DNA of 64,000 nucleotides, from contig NZ_MBQD01000021.1 of assembly GCF_001693815.1 (NCBI RefSeq), forward strand, positions 248,001 through 312,000, in the 5' to 3' direction. Positions within the stretch are counted from its first letter, which is position 1. Each line of letters opens with the position of its first letter. This DNA comes from Tessaracoccus lapidicaptus. Lineage in GTDB: Bacteria; Actinomycetota; Actinomycetes; Propionibacteriales; Propionibacteriaceae. Positions 1 through 8,991 of this stretch are shown piece after piece. The translations under genes were made by a program, and so were the position numbers. The notes under the pieces are model-generated. The model saw only the letters and a program-made list of their open reading frames with translations. It searched no databases and was not told where the DNA came from.

Positions 1-618
1 CCCCTCGTCGATCACAAGCTCACGGTCCTGCGGAACAAGCACACGGAGCAGCCGGTGTTCCGGCGGCTCGTCGAGGAGCTCGTGACGCTGCTGGCCTACG
101 AGGCCACCCGCGGTGTCCGCATCACCGAGACCCGGATCGAGACGCCGGTGACGGCGACGACGGGCGTCAAGCTGGCCCAGCCGGCGCCGCTGGTGGTGCC
201 GATCCTGCGCGCCGGGCTCGGGATGCTCGACGGCATGCTGCGACTCATGCCCACCGCCGAGGTCGGCTTCCTGGGCATGATCCGCGACGAGGAGACGCTC
301 CAGCCGGTCACCTACGCGGAGCGCCTGCCGAAGGATCTGTCCGGGCGCCAGTGCTACGTCCTGGACCCGATGCTGGCCACCGGCGGCTCACTCGGCGGAG
401 CGGTGCAGTACCTCGTCGACCGCGGCGCCGACGACATCACCTGCATCTGCCTGCTGGCCGCCCCCGAGGGGATCGAGAAGCTCAACCGGCTCCTGGCCGA
501 TCTCGACGTGCCGTGCACGCTGGTCGTCGCCGCCGTTGACGAGCGCCTCAACGAGCACGGCTACATCGTGCCCGGTCTCGGCGATGCCGGCGACCGCCTG
601 TACGGCCTGGCCGACTGA
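1..618 (+). CDS. upp: Uracil phosphoribosyltransferase, 5' end outside window
   Basis: Converts uracil and PRPP to UMP in pyrimidine salvage, in the cytosol. The reading frame is open from the first base, so the start lies upstream. The 205 visible residues begin with [13 protein letters not shown], which matches the usual N-terminal segment of UPRTases, so only about 5-10 residues should be missing. Family signatures are clear: [13 protein letters not shown], the PRPP-binding loop DPMLATGGS, and the C-terminal [16 protein letters not shown] uracil-binding segment. A GTG at 55 would be a possible start but would lose conserved residues, so I reject it. A GC-rich hairpin follows the stop. Confidence 0.95.
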   Translation, partial: PLVDHKLTVLRNKHTEQPVFRRLVEELVTLLAYEATRGVRITETRIETPVTATTGVKLAQPAPLVVPILRAGLGMLDGMLRLMPTAEVGFLGMIRDEETLQPVTYAERLPKDLSGRQCYVLDPMLATGGSLGGAVQYLVDRGADDITCICLLAAPEGIEKLNRLLADLDVPCTLVVAAVDERLNEHGYIVPGLGDAGDRLYGLAD

Positions 619-638
619 CGGCCTTCGGGGCCCCACGG

Positions 639-661
639 CCGGGGCGGGTGCCGCGCCCCGG
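639..661 (+). terminator. Terminator-like hairpin after upp
   Basis: CCGGGGC pairs with GCCCCGG across a 9-nt loop, 20 bases after the upp stop. There is no run of T after it, so it is a hairpin rather than a classic intrinsic terminator. Confidence 0.35.
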
Positions 662-684
662 GAGCCGTCGGATACCGTGACCGG

Positions 685-1446
685 ATGGCTGGTCTGACGG
701 CGGGCTGGGTGCCGAAGCAACACGGGGCGTGGGCGATGATCCTCGTGCCCTACCTCGCCGGCCTCGTCATGGCCCGCGACGCCCGCCCGCTGGGCCCCGG
801 GGACCTCACGCTGGGGCTCACCTGGCTGCTGGGCTACTTCGCCTACAACGCCGCGACCCTCACCCTCAAGGCGCCGGCGCAGCGCCGCACCCGCTACACA
901 CCTGCGCTGGTCGTCTACGCGGTGGCGGCCGGTGTCTCGGGGCTCGTGACGCTCGCCCTCACCGGGCCGGTGCTCCTGTGGTGGGCGCCGGCCTACGCGG
1001 TCCTGGTCACCTGGGCGCTGTACCTCGCCGCGTCTCGGCGGGAGCGGTCGCTGCAGTCGGGCGTGCTCACCGTCGTCGCGTCCTGCGGACTGATGGCGGT
1101 GCTTCAGCCGTGGGGGGCCGACGACCCCACCCGATGGCGCGACGTGGCCATGATGGTGGTGCTGACCGCGTACTTCGTGGGAACGGTCCTACACGTCAAG
1201 GCACTCATCCGCGAACGCAACGAGCCGGCCTCGGCCGTGCGGTCGCAGGCGTATCACGCGGGCGTGGCGCTCGTGACGGTCGCGGCGGTGGGCGCCGGTT
1301 GGCTGGGATGGTGGTGGCTGACCTGGGCCGCGGCGCTGGCCGCGAGGTCGTTCTGGATGCCGCGCGCGCCCCGCCGCCCCGCCCAGATCGGTGTGATGGA
1401 GATCCTGCTGTCGGCCTGGGCCCTGACCCTGGTGCTCCTGGGCTGA
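685..1446 (+). CDS. YwiC-like integral membrane protein
   Basis: A 253-residue membrane protein with about six to seven hydrophobic segments. It starts with the signature PKQHGAWAM near residue 10, which is typical of the YwiC-like family found in many Actinobacteria and Bacilli. The biochemical function of the family is not established; do not read an activity from the name. It sits 66 bp after upp on the same strand with a GC-rich hairpin in between, so co-transcription is uncertain. It converges on menB, whose stop lies 12 bp away. The ATG at 685 is the first good start, and the conserved motif begins only 10 residues in. Confidence 0.85.
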   Translation: MAGLTAGWVPKQHGAWAMILVPYLAGLVMARDARPLGPGDLTLGLTWLLGYFAYNAATLTLKAPAQRRTRYTPALVVYAVAAGVSGLVTLALTGPVLLWWAPAYAVLVTWALYLAASRRERSLQSGVLTVVASCGLMAVLQPWGADDPTRWRDVAMMVVLTAYFVGTVLHVKALIRERNEPASAVRSQAYHAGVALVTVAAVGAGWLGWWWLTWAAALAARSFWMPRAPRRPAQIGVMEILLSAWALTLVLLG

Positions 1447-1458
1447 GCGCCCGGAACC

Positions 1459-2361
1459 TCAGTAGTAGTAGGGGAACTTCGACCAGTCGGGCGCGCGCTT
1501 CTCGAGGAACGAGTCGCGGCCCTCGACGGCCTCGTCGGTCATGTACGCCAGCCGAGTGGTCTCCCCCGCGAACACCTGCTGGCCGATGAGCCCGTCGTCG
1601 ATGGCGTTGAAGGCGAACTTCAGCATGCGCTGCGCCGTTGGCGACTTGCCGCAGATCTTCGCGGCCCATTCCAGGCCCATGTCCTCGAGCTCCGCGTGCG
1701 GCACGACGCGGTTGACCATGCCCATCCGGTGGGCGTCCTCGGCGTCGTGGACGTCGCCCAGGAAGAAGATCTCACGCGCGAACTTCTGGCCCACCTGGCG
1801 GGCCAGATAGGCCGAACCGAACCCGGCGTCGAAGGAGCCGACGTCGGCGTCGGTCTGCTTGAACATCGCGTGCTCCCGCGACGCCAACGTGAGGTCCGCG
1901 ACGACGTGCAGCGAGTGTCCGCCCCCGGCGGCCCACCCGTTGACCAGCGCGATGACCACCTTCGGCATGAACCGGATCAGGCGCTGCACCTCGAGGATGT
2001 GGAGCCGCCCGAGCTTGGCCGCGTCGACCGTCTCGGAGGTCTCCCCCTCCGCGTACTGATACCCCGCGCGTCCCCGGATGCGCTGGTCCCCGCCGGAGCA
2101 GAACGCCCAGCCGCCGTCCTTCGGCGACGGGCCGTTGCCTGTCAGCAGGACGCAGCCGACATCCGACGACATGCGCGCGTGGTCCAGAGCGCGGTACAGC
2201 TCGTCGACGGTGTGCGGACGGAACGCGTTGCGCACCTCCGGCCGGTCGAACGCGATCCGCACCGCCGGCACGTCCTTGGCGCGGTGGTAGGTGATGTCGG
2301 TGAACTCGAAGCCGGCGACCGGCTCCCAGAGCTCGGGGCGGAACGGGTTGTCGGTGGTCAT
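1459..2361 (-). CDS. menB: 1,4-dihydroxy-2-naphthoyl-CoA synthase
   Basis: Closes the naphthoquinone ring: converts o-succinylbenzoyl-CoA to 1,4-dihydroxy-2-naphthoyl-CoA in menaquinone synthesis. The protein is about 300 residues, a crotonase-fold enzyme with the oxyanion-hole stretch AFCSGGDQ, the NGWAAGGGHSLH loop, and the diagnostic MenB C-terminus FLEKRAPDWSKFPYYY. I start at the ATG at 2361; an in-frame GTG at 2370 would add three residues. The upstream gene (glycerophosphodiester phosphodiesterase, same strand) stops at 2372, so the two are probably translated from one transcript. Other men genes are not in the window. The quinone type suggests a menaquinone-using actinobacterium. Confidence 0.95.
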   Translation of the reverse strand: MTTDNPFRPELWEPVAGFEFTDITYHRAKDVPAVRIAFDRPEVRNAFRPHTVDELYRALDHARMSSDVGCVLLTGNGPSPKDGGWAFCSGGDQRIRGRAGYQYAEGETSETVDAAKLGRLHILEVQRLIRFMPKVVIALVNGWAAGGGHSLHVVADLTLASREHAMFKQTDADVGSFDAGFGSAYLARQVGQKFAREIFFLGDVHDAEDAHRMGMVNRVVPHAELEDMGLEWAAKICGKSPTAQRMLKFAFNAIDDGLIGQQVFAGETTRLAYMTDEAVEGRDSFLEKRAPDWSKFPYYY

Positions 2362-2371
2362 GGCAGGCACC

Positions 2372-3103
2372 CTAGTAGCCGGGGCCCCGTAGCGCTTCCC
2401 CCACCCGGTCCGGGAAGTTGGTGATAATAGCGTCGACGCCGAGCCCCGCCAGCCACAGCGCGTCCTCGTCCTTGTTGACCGTCCAGGCGTGGATCTTGAT
2501 CCCGGCCTCGTGGCACAGCCAGACGAAGTTCGGCTGCTGCAACGCCAGGTAGTGCGGGTGGATCGCCCCGGCGCCGAACGACGCCGCGTACTTCCACGGG
2601 TCGTAGATGCCGTCCGAGAGCAGCAGCCCGAGCCGATCCGGGGCCACGCGCCCGCGCAGGTTGGCCAGGGAGAAGTGGTTGAACGACGAGATGATGACCT
2701 GGTCGAGCATGCCGGCGTCCTGCACGATGCGCAGCACGTCGTCCTCGAGCCCCGGGTACAGGACGACGGTGTTCTTCAGCTCGATGTTGACCGTCTTCCC
2801 GGTGCCGCGGAAGAGGTCGAGCACCTCACGCAGCGTCGGAATCTTCACGTTGCGGCGGCCCGCGAAGCGGTTGGAGAAATCGCACTGGCGCAGCTGCTCG
2901 AAGGACTGGTCGACGACCTTCCCGACGCCGTTCGACGTGCGGTTGACCGTCTCGTCGTGGATGACCACCACCTGCCCGTCCGCTGACCGCTGCACGTCGA
3001 GTTCGACGCCGTCTGCGCCCATCTGCAGAGCCATCTCGAAGGCGGGCAGGGTGTTCTCCGGAGCGTAGGCGCTCGCGCCGCGGTGGGCCCAGATTGCTGT
3101 CAC
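2372..3103 (-). CDS. Glycerophosphodiester phosphodiesterase
   Basis: Hydrolyses glycerophosphodiesters to glycerol-3-phosphate and an alcohol. The 243-residue protein is a GDPD-family TIM barrel with the N-terminal active-site signature AHRGASAYAPENTLPAF, the metal-ligand segment GADGVELDVQ and the catalytic-histidine stretch VVVIHDETVNRTSNG. The chosen start is GTG at 3103, directly before the conserved barrel and preceded by a GGGAGA ribosome-binding site. The same frame stays open far upstream into the next gene, but that part is not coding. There is no signal peptide, so it is probably cytosolic. It is transcribed toward menB with no gap. Confidence 0.9.
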   Translation of the reverse strand: MTAIWAHRGASAYAPENTLPAFEMALQMGADGVELDVQRSADGQVVVIHDETVNRTSNGVGKVVDQSFEQLRQCDFSNRFAGRRNVKIPTLREVLDLFRGTGKTVNIELKNTVVLYPGLEDDVLRIVQDAGMLDQVIISSFNHFSLANLRGRVAPDRLGLLLSDGIYDPWKYAASFGAGAIHPHYLALQQPNFVWLCHEAGIKIHAWTVNKDEDALWLAGLGVDAIITNFPDRVGEALRGPGY

Positions 3104-3168
3104 CGGGCGATTCTCCCACGACGGGGCCGGGCTCGGCATCCCGAGCGGGGCCGGCCCGCGCCGCCGGA

Positions 3169-4731
3169 TCAGGAGAAGCGGACGATGTTGTTGAACACCC
3201 AGGTGCGCTGCCAGGCGTAGCGCCACGTGCCGCTGGACGTCTGGGACGAGGTGATCACGTCGGCCAGGATGTAGGCCCGGCACCCTCCGGCGCCGGTCGT
3301 CGCAGTGTCGCACTCGGCCTTCCACTCGCGACCGTCGGAGGTCCAGGTGAAGGTCTTGGGACCCGGCGTGCCGTAGCCGCCGAGCGGGTTCGTCGCCCAC
3401 ATGGACCTGGGGCTCGGCAGGTAGGTCATGTTGTTGAAGGTCCAGTCGCTCGTCTTGACGAACTTGCCGCTCACCACCTTGACCGTCGAGGCCCAGATGT
3501 CGGTGAAGCACCGGGTGGTGCCGGAGTACGGCTCACACCTCGTCCGCCACTGGCGGCCGTTGTAGTCGTGGGTGCCCTCGGTGGTGTAGACGTCCGGCAC
3601 CCAGGTCGCCTTGACGATCGTCGAGGGGTAGGTCTTGCCGTCGGCGGCGGTCACGACGGCGCGCACGCTCCAGGTCCCGGCCTCCGCCTGGCCCACGGCG
3701 AGTTGCAGCGCGAACGTCCCCGACGAGGAGACAGTCCCGGCGGCGTGGTCCTGCCACACACCGTCGACGAGGACCTGCGCCACGATCGGACGCCCGACGT
3801 AGCCGGATGCGGAGCCGCGCAGCTGCGTGGTCTGGGTCACCATGACGGTGGTGACGGGCTGGACGAGGACCCGACCGACGCGCTCGAGCACGAACTCAGC
3901 ACTCGTCAACTGCCCTTGGGCAGCGGCCGCCACCACGCGGTAGGTGACCTTGCCAGCATTCGACTTCGCGTGGTCGAGCGGCAGGGAGAACTGGCCGCGC
4001 GAGCCGGCCGCGGCCGACGTCACGGTGGTCCAGCCCTCGGCGGTCAACGCCTGCACCTGGATCTCCCGGCCGGCGCCGTCGGGACTGAGCAGGCCGGTGA
4101 CGGAGGCGGTGGCGTCGGTGAACGCCTTCAGCTGCGGCCGGATGGCCAGCTCGCTCGGGGCGGTCGACGGCGGGGTGATGTTGTACTGGTAGAGGTTGTA
4201 CTTGGTCATGATGTTGATGACCTTGTTCGCGTACTGCGGGTCCGTCGCGTATCCGCCCAGGTGCACCTCGACGATGAAGCGGTCCGGGTTGTCCTTGTAC
4301 AGGAATGCCTTGGCGTAGCGCGACAGGCGGCTGAGAAAGTAGCCGTGGTCGATGAACGACAGCTCGGGGGTGTCGTACTTCCGGAACTTCGCCACCACGG
4401 TGTACGGGTTGCCGTTGGAGTCGTACTCGGTGGTCGAGACGCTGTAGCAGCCGTTCTGGTACGGGCTGACTGTGGAGGAGCACTTGATCCCGAACCAGTT
4501 GTTCGCGTTCTTGGTCAGTCCCGACTCCCCCATGCCCGACTCGAGCATGGCCTGCGCCATCGCCACCGAGGCGGGGACACCGTGCGCCTTCTCCTCGGCC
4601 TGCGCCCAGGCGGCGGTCTTCGCGATGAACGTTGCGGCGTCGAGGGCCACGGCCGGGCGTGCCTGAGGCAGCAGCACCGCCAGCATGGCGAGGGCGACGA
4701 GGGCCCGGACAAGGGTGCGTGGGGAAGGCAT
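3169..4731 (-). CDS. Secreted GH73 endo-beta-N-acetylglucosaminidase with C-terminal double GRxW/FNN module
   Basis: A predicted peptidoglycan hydrolase that cuts the glycan backbone, exported to the cell wall. The 520 residues comprise a signal peptide (1-30), a GH73 domain (about 31-190) with the probable catalytic Glu64 in AMLESGMGESG and the later GYFLSRLSRYAKA and GGYATDPQYANKV stretches, two Ig-like/bacterial domains (about 200-375), and a C-terminal module (381-520) with two GRxW...C...C...FNN halves. That module recurs in three other secreted proteins of this window, where it is N-terminal. ATG at 4731 gives a clean signal peptide; the open frame upstream overlaps tRNA-Arg and is not coding. 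Probable role: septum cleavage or wall turnover. Confidence 0.88.
   Translation of the reverse strand: MPSPRTLVRALVALAMLAVLLPQARPAVALDAATFIAKTAAWAQAEEKAHGVPASVAMAQAMLESGMGESGLTKNANNWFGIKCSSTVSPYQNGCYSVSTTEYDSNGNPYTVVAKFRKYDTPELSFIDHGYFLSRLSRYAKAFLYKDNPDRFIVEVHLGGYATDPQYANKVINIMTKYNLYQYNITPPSTAPSELAIRPQLKAFTDATASVTGLLSPDGAGREIQVQALTAEGWTTVTSAAAGSRGQFSLPLDHAKSNAGKVTYRVVAAAAQGQLTSAEFVLERVGRVLVQPVTTVMVTQTTQLRGSASGYVGRPIVAQVLVDGVWQDHAAGTVSSSGTFALQLAVGQAEAGTWSVRAVVTAADGKTYPSTIVKATWVPDVYTTEGTHDYNGRQWRTRCEPYSGTTRCFTDIWASTVKVVSGKFVKTSDWTFNNMTYLPSPRSMWATNPLGGYGTPGPKTFTWTSDGREWKAECDTATTGAGGCRAYILADVITSSQTSSGTWRYAWQRTWVFNNIVRFS
3172..3591 (-). repeat. Double GRxW/FNN module, copy 1 (C-terminal in GH73 protein)
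   Basis: Residues 381-520 of the glucosaminidase. The first half has NGRQWRTRC, a second Cys after 8 residues, and TFNNMTY. The second half has DGREWKAEC, a Cys after 9 residues, and VFNNIVRF. The even Cys count suggests one disulfide per half. Confidence 0.85.
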
Positions 4732-4817
4732 GGCGACATTCAACCTTGTAGGCCCCCGGTCTGACCACCGCAAGCTGAGGGGGAGGTTGAGGTCTGACGG
4801 CGGCGGCGACCTCGGGG

Positions 4818-4857
4818 GATAAAGAATCAGGCGCCGGGGGTGAACCCGGCGCCTGAT
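4818..4857 (-). terminator. Intrinsic terminator after tRNA-Arg
   Basis: A perfect 13-bp stem (4826-4838 with 4845-4857) and a 6-nt loop lie just 3' of tRNA-Arg on the minus strand, followed by TCTTTATC. This is the best Rho-independent terminator in the window. Confidence 0.8.
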
Positions 4858-4862
4858 CCCAG

Positions 4863-4935
4863 CGCGCTCGGAGGGACTCGAACCCCCAACCTTCTGATCC
4901 GTAGTCAGATGCTCTATCCGTTGAGCCACGAGCGC
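4863..4935 (-). tRNA. tRNA-Arg (ACG)
   Basis: A 73-nt cloverleaf. The acceptor stem GCGCTCG/CGAGCGC pairs perfectly, the anticodon arm TCTGA-CTACGGA-TCAGA gives anticodon ACG, and the T arm contains GGTTCGAGTCC. CCA is not encoded. It reads CGN arginine codons after A34 deamination. Confidence 0.97.
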
Positions 4936-5017
4936 TGGCCCCCGAAACTATACGCGACCCCGGCGGGATGGGCAAAACGGCGGATCCACCCCGCTCCCGA
5001 GCGCGGGATCTACCGCG

Positions 5018-5073
5018 ATCTTCGTGTGGGGACTCATCCGTGCATATGCACAGATGAGTCCCCACAGGAAGAT
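5018..5073. repeat. 56-bp near-perfect palindrome upstream of alkA
   Basis: 26 of 28 base pairs match around the centre TGCATATGCA; the only mismatches are 5024/5067 and 5039/5052. It lies between tRNA-Arg and the alkA start, with no gene in it. It may be a cruciform, a mobile palindrome or a bidirectional terminator; the sequence alone does not decide. Confidence 0.85.
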
Positions 5074-5152
5074 TTCCGTCACTGCCCCGACGCCGAGGGC
5101 GATGTCGCATTCCTGCGAGAACCCGCCCTGGCGATGCGTCATGCTGGGTGTC

Positions 5153-6637
5153 ATGTATGACGAGCGGGAGGCCTGGCTGCGCGCCATCCAGTCGAAGGAC
5201 GCGCGCTTCGACGGCCACTTCGTCACAGGGGTGACGTCGACGGGGATCTATTGCCGTCCCAGTTGCCCCGCCCGCAGCCCCCACCCCCGCAACGTCCGCT
5301 TCTTCGTGACCGCAGCCGCGGCCCAGCTCGCCGGCTTCCGAGCCTGCAAGCGCTGTCTCCCGGGCGCCTCGCCGGGCTCTCCCGACTGGGACGTCCGCGG
5401 CGACGCGGTCGCACGCGCGGTGCGGCTCATCGACGACGGCCTGGTCGATCGCGAGGGCGTCACGGGCCTGGCGGCCCGGCTGGGTTACTCGGCGCGCCAG
5501 GTGCAGCGGATGCTGCAGGAGGGCACCGGCGCCGGCCCTCTGGCGCTCGCCCGCACCCGGCGGGCCCAGACCGCCAGGACGCTGCTCGAGGCCACGGAGC
5601 TCCCGCTCACCGACGTTGCCTTCGCGGCCGGTTTCGCCAGCCTGCGCTCCTTCAACGCCACCATGCGCGCGATCTACGACGCCACCCCGAGTGAGCTTCG
5701 CCGCACCTCGCGCGGCCATGGACCGAGGCACGACGGCGGGCTCACCTTCGTCGACCTGACGCTCCCCGTCCGGCAGCCCTTCTGCGCCTGCAACGTGTTC
5801 GGGCACCTCATCGGCACCGCGATCGACGGCGTGGAGACCTTCCACGACGGCACGTACCACCGCACCTTGCGCCTCCCCGGCGGCCACGGGGTCGTCTCCC
5901 TCCGCCCGGCGACCCGTGGGGTCGAGGCCCGGATCGGGGTCAGCGACATCGTCCAGCTGCCGACGGCCCTCGCCCGGGTGCGGCGGCTGCTCGATCTCGA
6001 CGCCGACCCGGTGGCCGTCGACGACGCGCTCGCCGACGACCCGCTCCTGGCACCGCTCGTCCACGCACATCCCGGCAGACGGGTGCCTCGCGGGGTCGAC
6101 GGCGACGAGATCGCCTTCCGCATTCTGCTCGGCCAGCAGGTGTCGACCGCCGCGGCCCGCACCCATGGAGCCCGGCTGGTCAGGGCCGTCGGCACCCCCG
6201 TCGAGACCGGCATACCGGGACTGGATCACCTCTTTCCGACCGCCGACGCCGTCGCGGGCGCACCGGACGAGGCGCTCGCCTACCCCGCGGCCCGCCGCGA
6301 CACGATCCGCCGACTCGCCGGGGCACTGGCCGACGGCGACCTGGACCTCTCGGTCGGCGCCGACCGGGACGCCGCGCGCGCCGGCCTCGCCTCGCTCAGG
6401 GGCATCGGCCCGTGGACGGTCGAGATGATCGCGATGCGGGGCCTGGGCGACCCGGACGCCTTCCCCGCCACGGACCTCGGCGTGGTCCGCGCGGCCGAGG
6501 AACTCGGCGTCGACCTCACGGCACGGTCCGCCGCGTGGCGACCGTGGCGCTCCTACGCCACCCAGCACCTGTGGGCGCTCACGCCCCACGCCGTCAACTC
6601 GATCCCCGGCCACCCGGGATGTCAGGAGCAGCCATGA
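5153..6637 (+). CDS. alkA: Ada-AlkA type DNA-3-methyladenine glycosylase with AraC HTH
   Basis: Alkylation repair: excises alkylated bases and probably senses methyl damage. The 494-residue protein has an N-terminal Ada-type zinc domain with Cys34, Cys38, Cys65 and Cys68 (Cys34 is the likely methyl acceptor), an AraC-like HTH (about 85-180) containing [15 protein letters not shown], an AlkA N-terminal domain (about 195-275), and a helix-hairpin-helix GPD domain with [11 protein letters not shown] and the catalytic Asp in [11 protein letters not shown] at 5153 lies close to the Ada domain; ATG at 5141 is an alternative. The stop overlaps the ogt start (ATGA), so the two are translationally coupled. 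The HTH suggests self-regulation, but no operator was proven. Confidence 0.92.
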   Translation: MYDEREAWLRAIQSKDARFDGHFVTGVTSTGIYCRPSCPARSPHPRNVRFFVTAAAAQLAGFRACKRCLPGASPGSPDWDVRGDAVARAVRLIDDGLVDREGVTGLAARLGYSARQVQRMLQEGTGAGPLALARTRRAQTARTLLEATELPLTDVAFAAGFASLRSFNATMRAIYDATPSELRRTSRGHGPRHDGGLTFVDLTLPVRQPFCACNVFGHLIGTAIDGVETFHDGTYHRTLRLPGGHGVVSLRPATRGVEARIGVSDIVQLPTALARVRRLLDLDADPVAVDDALADDPLLAPLVHAHPGRRVPRGVDGDEIAFRILLGQQVSTAAARTHGARLVRAVGTPVETGIPGLDHLFPTADAVAGAPDEALAYPAARRDTIRRLAGALADGDLDLSVGADRDAARAGLASLRGIGPWTVEMIAMRGLGDPDAFPATDLGVVRAAEELGVDLTARSAAWRPWRSYATQHLWALTPHAVNSIPGHPGCQEQP

Positions 6638-7116
6638 CCTACAGCGTGATGCCGTCGCCGATCGGCCCACTCACCCTCGTCGCCCGGGACGGCACGCTCG
6701 TCGCCGTGCTCATGGAGGGGCACCGCCGGCCTCCGGTGGCCGAGTCGGCCTGGGGGGACCGCGTCGATGACGCCCACCCCGACGCCACCCGCCAACTGCG
6801 GGAGTACTTCGACGGCGGCCGCACCGACTTCCAGCTTCCCCTGGCGCCTGAGGGTACGGACTTCCAGCGCGCCGTCTGGGCCGCGCTGCAGGACATCGAG
6901 TACGGCCACACCACGTCCTACGGCGAACTGGCGTTGCGTGTGGGCCGGCCCGGAGCATCCCGCGCAGTCGGGGCCGCGGTCGGTCGGAACCCGATCTCGA
7001 TCGTCGTGCCGTGCCACCGCGTCATCGGGGCCGACGGCACCCTGACCGGTTACGCGGGCGGCGAGGACCGCAAGCGGTACCTCCTCGACATGGAGCGCGA
7101 CGGTCGGCTGCTGTGA
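6634..7116 (+). CDS. ogt: Methylated-DNA--protein-cysteine methyltransferase
   Basis: A suicide enzyme that moves O6-methyl from guanine to its own cysteine. The 160-residue protein has the active-site motif VPCHRV with Cys127, the helix-turn-helix DNA-binding segment before it ([20 protein letters not shown]), and the [13 protein letters not shown] end typical of the family. The ATG at 6634 overlaps the alkA stop by four bases, so direct repair and base excision are made from one message. Length is normal for the Ogt/AGT class. It has no Ada regulatory domain of its own, because that domain is on the neighbouring AlkA protein. Confidence 0.95.
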   Translation: MTYSVMPSPIGPLTLVARDGTLVAVLMEGHRRPPVAESAWGDRVDDAHPDATRQLREYFDGGRTDFQLPLAPEGTDFQRAVWAALQDIEYGHTTSYGELALRVGRPGASRAVGAAVGRNPISIVVPCHRVIGADGTLTGYAGGEDRKRYLLDMERDGRLL

Positions 7117-7130
7117 GCGGCGGAGACAGC

Positions 7131-7158
7131 GGAACCCCCGGACGCGTCCAGGGGTTCC
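7131..7158. terminator. Hairpin between ogt and tRNA-Ser
   Basis: GGAACCCC pairs with GGGGTTCC over a 12-nt loop, between two converging genes. There is no clear T run on either strand; it probably ends one or both transcripts. Confidence 0.45.
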
Positions 7159-7170
7159 GAGTCTCACCGG

Positions 7171-7261
7171 CGGAGGTGGCGGGATTTGAACCCGCGATGG
7201 GGTTGAAGCCCCAAACCCGCTTAGCAGGCGGGCGCCATAGACCGTACTAGGCGACACCTCC
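7171..7261 (-). tRNA. tRNA-Ser (GCT)
   Basis: A 91-nt class II tRNA. The acceptor GGAGGTG/CACCTCC pairs perfectly, the anticodon arm CCCGC-CTGCTAA-GCGGG gives GCT, there is a long variable arm, and the T arm contains GGTTCAAATCC. CCA is not encoded. Confidence 0.97.
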
Positions 7262-7370
7262 AGTGCCGTCACAGCCTAGCCGAGGCGCGCGCGGCTCGCC
7301 AAAATCCCCGCCCGCCCGCGCGAGGGCGAGCACGGAGGAGACGTCTACACTGGGGCCGCAGGAGGAGCCC

Positions 7371-8990
7371 ATGACCTACCAGCCGCGGGGCCGGCGCGCC
7401 GCACCCGACGACGGGGAGCGCGACGAGCCGCCGACGCGCCCGCTGCGCACCTCCCTCCTCCTGACCGTCGCGTCCGCGCTGCTTCCCGGCTCCGGCCTTC
7501 TCGGCGCGCGGCCGCGCCTGGCCCGCATCGTCGGTGCCATCACCGCACTGATCGCGGTTGTCGTCGCGGCCTACGTGGGGTACTTCGCCCTGACCGATCC
7601 GGCCAGCCTCGCCACCGCGGCGGTCAAGCCGGCGATCCTCACCGGCGTCAGCACGGCCCTCATCGTCGCCGGCCTCGTCTGGGTGGCGCTGATCGCCGCG
7701 ACCCAGATCCTCACGCGGCCCCGTCGTCTCCCGGACCGCCGCCGCGCCCTCGGCGCCCTGCTGGTCACGGCGCTGGCCTTCGGTGTGACCGCCCCCACCG
7801 CCATCGGCGCCAGGTACGCGCGCGATCAGATGCTCCTCGTCGACCGCGTCTTCACCTCCGGGCCCGACGAGGTGAAGTCGTCGTCACGGCCCACGCTCGA
7901 GGGCAAGGAGGACCCGTTCGAGGACATCCCGCGCCTCAATATCTTGCTCCTCGGGGCCGACGGCAGCGCCTCCCGCGCCGATGCCGTCGAGCAGTACAGC
8001 GTGCGGACCGACACGATCATGCTCGCCTCCATCGACACGGCCACGGGCGACACGACCCTGATCCAGATCCCCCGCAACCTGCAGTACACGCCGTTCCCCG
8101 AGGGCAGCGAGATGGCCGAGCTCTTCCCCGACGGCTTCCGCGGGGAGCCGGCCGAGGAATGGTTCATCAACAGCATCTGGGCCCACGTCGAGCTGGAGTA
8201 TCCGGACCTGTTCGCCGACTCCACCTACCGCGGCGCCGAGGCCCTCAAGCAGGGCGTCGAGGGCGTCACGGGCCTGAAGGTCGATTACTTCGCGATGCTG
8301 GACATCGACGGCATCCAGCAGCTCATCGACGCCATGGGCGGGGTGACAGTCAACATCAACCAGCGGCTGGCCATCGGCGGCAACAGCCAGGGCAAGCGGC
8401 CCTCGGGATACCTCGAGCCCGGGCCCGACCAGCACCTCATGGGTTACGAGGCCATGTGGTACGCGCGCAGCAGGCTGGACTATTCCGACTACGACCGGAT
8501 GGCCCGCCAGTCGTGCCTGGTCGGGGCCATCATCCGGCAGGCCAACCCCACGACCATGCTCACCCGCTACGAGGCCATCGCGGCCGCGTCCTCCCAGATG
8601 GTCGTCACCGACATCCCGCAGCGCGATCTGCCTGTCATCGTCGAGCTGGCTCTCCGCGTCAAGGACGCCCCGGTCACGCGCCTGGTGTACTCGCCGGGCA
8701 AGAACGGCTACTCCTACAACAACCCGGACTTCGAGGCGATGCGCGCGGCCGTCGAGGATGCGATCCAGGGCGACCCCAGCCCGTCGGCCTCGCCCACCAG
8801 CGCTCCCGGCACGTCGAGCCCTGCCCCGGCCTCCTCAGCCTCCACCGAACCCACGACGAGCGCCGAGTCCCCGTCAGCCGGCCCGTCCGCATCGGCGACG
8901 GCGGCCGGGGAGCTGACCGACGGCGCTCAGGACGTCGGCGACGCCTGCGCCTGGAACGGCGACGACGCGGAGGCTGACCCGGAGGACTGA
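7371..8990 (+). CDS. LytR-CpsA-Psr (LCP) family cell-wall polymer ligase
   Basis: LCP proteins move undecaprenyl-linked polymers (teichoic or other wall glycans) onto peptidoglycan outside the membrane. The 539 residues comprise a cytosolic tail, three to four hydrophobic segments up to about residue 145 (more than the single anchor usual in LCPs), and the LCP domain (about 185-400) with LLGAD, RTDTIMLASID, IPRNL and the later AMWYARSR segment. A Ser/Thr/Pro/Ala-rich tail (about 460-515) ends in an acidic stretch with one Cys. ATG at 7371 has a strong AGGAGG site about 5 bases upstream. It could attach the polymer made by the locus at 25.9-44 kb, but the sequence does not show that link. Confidence 0.9.
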   Translation: MTYQPRGRRAAPDDGERDEPPTRPLRTSLLLTVASALLPGSGLLGARPRLARIVGAITALIAVVVAAYVGYFALTDPASLATAAVKPAILTGVSTALIVAGLVWVALIAATQILTRPRRLPDRRRALGALLVTALAFGVTAPTAIGARYARDQMLLVDRVFTSGPDEVKSSSRPTLEGKEDPFEDIPRLNILLLGADGSASRADAVEQYSVRTDTIMLASIDTATGDTTLIQIPRNLQYTPFPEGSEMAELFPDGFRGEPAEEWFINSIWAHVELEYPDLFADSTYRGAEALKQGVEGVTGLKVDYFAMLDIDGIQQLIDAMGGVTVNINQRLAIGGNSQGKRPSGYLEPGPDQHLMGYEAMWYARSRLDYSDYDRMARQSCLVGAIIRQANPTTMLTRYEAIAAASSQMVVTDIPQRDLPVIVELALRVKDAPVTRLVYSPGKNGYSYNNPDFEAMRAAVEDAIQGDPSPSASPTSAPGTSSPAPASSASTEPTTSAESPSAGPSASATAAGELTDGAQDVGDACAWNGDDAEADPED

Positions 8991-8991
8991 A

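Noticed and set aside
3131-3146. GCTCGG/CCGAGC hairpin after the GH73 gene
   Set aside because: Only 6 bp with no T run; too weak to call a terminator.
3896-6670. 924-codon open frame on the minus strand
   Set aside because: It crosses the GH73 gene in another frame, tRNA-Arg and the alkA gene antisense; the translation is low-complexity Arg/Gly/Ala as expected of GC-rich shadow frames.
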